A stretch of DNA of 5,720 bases from Sodalis-like endosymbiont of Proechinophthirus fluctus. Its GTDB lineage: Bacteria; Pseudomonadota; Gammaproteobacteria; Enterobacterales; Enterobacteriaceae. The DNA is taken from assembly GCF_001602625.1 (NCBI RefSeq), contig NZ_LECR01000039.1, positions 65,449 through 71,168 on the forward strand, in the 5' to 3' direction. Numbering within the stretch: position 1 is the stretch's first letter; the number at the start of each line of letters is the position of its first letter. Positions 5,243 through 5,720 of the stretch are shown here, one piece after another. The translations under genes were made by a program, and so were the position numbers. The notes below the pieces were generated by a model. It saw nothing but the letters and a program-made list of their open reading frames with translations. It was not told where the DNA came from and searched no databases.

Positions 5243-5720
5243 ATTCATTGTGATAGAAGGGCTGGAAGGCGCCGGCAAAACTAGTGCGATTGCCGAAGTG
5301 GTAGACGTTCTGCGTCAACAGGGTATTTTCGATGTAGTATTTACCCGTGAACCTGGCGGTACACCACTGGCAGAGGCGCTGCGCACGCTTATCAAAGACG
5401 GCGCGGGCGACGAGCCCGTCATCGATCGCGCGGAATTGCTGATGCTTTACGCTGCGCGGGTACAACTGATGGAAGGAGTTATTAAGCCAGCGCTGACCTG
5501 CGGCGCCTGGGTGGTGGGCGACCGCCACGATCTCTCTTCCCAAGCCTATCAAGGGGGGGGGCGCGGCATAGATACGCGCCTGTTAAAAACGCTGCGCGAT
5601 ACAGTACTAGGAGAGTTCCGACCCGACCTAACGCTGTATCTAGACATTCCGCCCGCACTCGGTCTGGCCCGCGCCCGCGCCCGCGGTGAACTGGATCGGA
5701 TCGAAGTGGAGTCTCTGGCG
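5232..5720 (+). CDS. tmk: thymidylate kinase, 5' part
   Basis: Tmk phosphorylates dTMP to dTDP with ATP, an essential step toward dTTP. From ATG 5232, 163 codons are open to the window edge; the E. coli protein has 213 residues, so about three quarters is seen. The P-loop GLEGAGKT is at residues 10-17, TREPGGT at 38-44, the AARVQL helix near 74-79, the DRHD motif at 97-100, YQGGGRGID at 106-114, and the Arg-rich lid [12 protein letters not shown] near 146-157, characteristic of the bacterial enzyme with a lid Arg. It is two residues shorter than E. coli around residue 58, in a variable loop. The start overlaps the old mltG stop by 11 bases (ATGAACAGTAA), a coupling also present in E. coli. 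The codons for Gly108-110 are written GGG GGG GGG, a nine-G run (5552-5560). It appears functional as far as visible. Confidence 0.96.
   Translation, partial: MNSKFIVIEGLEGAGKTSAIAEVVDVLRQQGIFDVVFTREPGGTPLAEALRTLIKDGAGDEPVIDRAELLMLYAARVQLMEGVIKPALTCGAWVVGDRHDLSSQAYQGGGRGIDTRLLKTLRDTVLGEFRPDLTLYLDIPPALGLARARARGELDRIEVESLA
5552..5560 (+). repeat. nine-G homopolymer inside tmk
   Basis: Nine consecutive G encode Gly108-Gly110 of Tmk in the conserved YQGGGRG motif. The frame continues correctly through the tract to recognisable residues downstream, so nine is the in-frame length. Such tracts are prone to slippage during replication and transcription, and to sequencing error. Confidence 0.9.

Noticed and set aside
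5169..5552. 127-codon - strand frame over the start of tmk
   Set aside because: It is antisense to the conserved tmk coding sequence and no family is recognisable.
1..5720. Mobile elements, CRISPR arrays, tRNA or a novel defence-type system
   Set aside because: No transposase fragments, terminal repeats, spaced direct repeats, tRNA-like cloverleaf or unfamiliar gene was found; every stretch is accounted for by the conserved fab-tmk gene order.

Overview
The window is the 3' half of a gammaproteobacterial fatty-acid synthesis (fab) cluster in the order seen in Escherichia coli and other Enterobacterales: fabH (3' end), fabD, fabG, acpP, fabF, pabC, mltG (yceG), tmk (5' part), all on the + strand. 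The surviving proteins are close to their enterobacterial counterparts in length and in every catalytic position I could check. Two genes in the run, fabF and mltG, are eroded by many small deletions, frameshifts and stops but remain recognisable throughout. A conserved operon with scattered young pseudogenes and moderate GC suggests a recently host-restricted enterobacterial symbiont, for example a Sodalis-like insect endosymbiont. That lineage is an inference from gene content and decay, not a database match.

Layout. 1-188: last 62 codons of fabH. 207-1136: intact fabD. 1151-1885: intact fabG. 1886-2038: spacer with an inverted repeat, a probable acpP promoter and a small leader hairpin. 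2039-2275: intact acpP. 2286-2315: probable terminator. About 2339-3372: fabF pseudogene with no start, its catalytic Cys position changed and several frame breaks. 3389-3412: probable terminator. 3449-4246: intact pabC with a strong Shine-Dalgarno. 4281-4310: inverted repeat just before the mltG ribosome binding site. 4322-5242: mltG pseudogene, broken after 31 codons and lacking its catalytic Glu segment. 5232-5720: tmk, open to the window edge, still overlapping the old mltG stop by 11 bases.

How the genes work together. FabD makes malonyl-ACP from malonyl-CoA and the AcpP carrier; FabH starts chains; FabG reduces the 3-ketoacyl-ACP; FabF would elongate, but here that step must rest on another condensing enzyme (normally FabB) encoded elsewhere. 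PabC completes p-aminobenzoate synthesis for folate and Tmk makes dTDP, so both feed DNA synthesis; they are kept intact on either side of dead mltG. I found no mobile element, CRISPR array, tRNA, rRNA or new system here. The points of interest are the pattern of gene loss and its effects on expression of the surviving genes, plus a nine-G run inside tmk.
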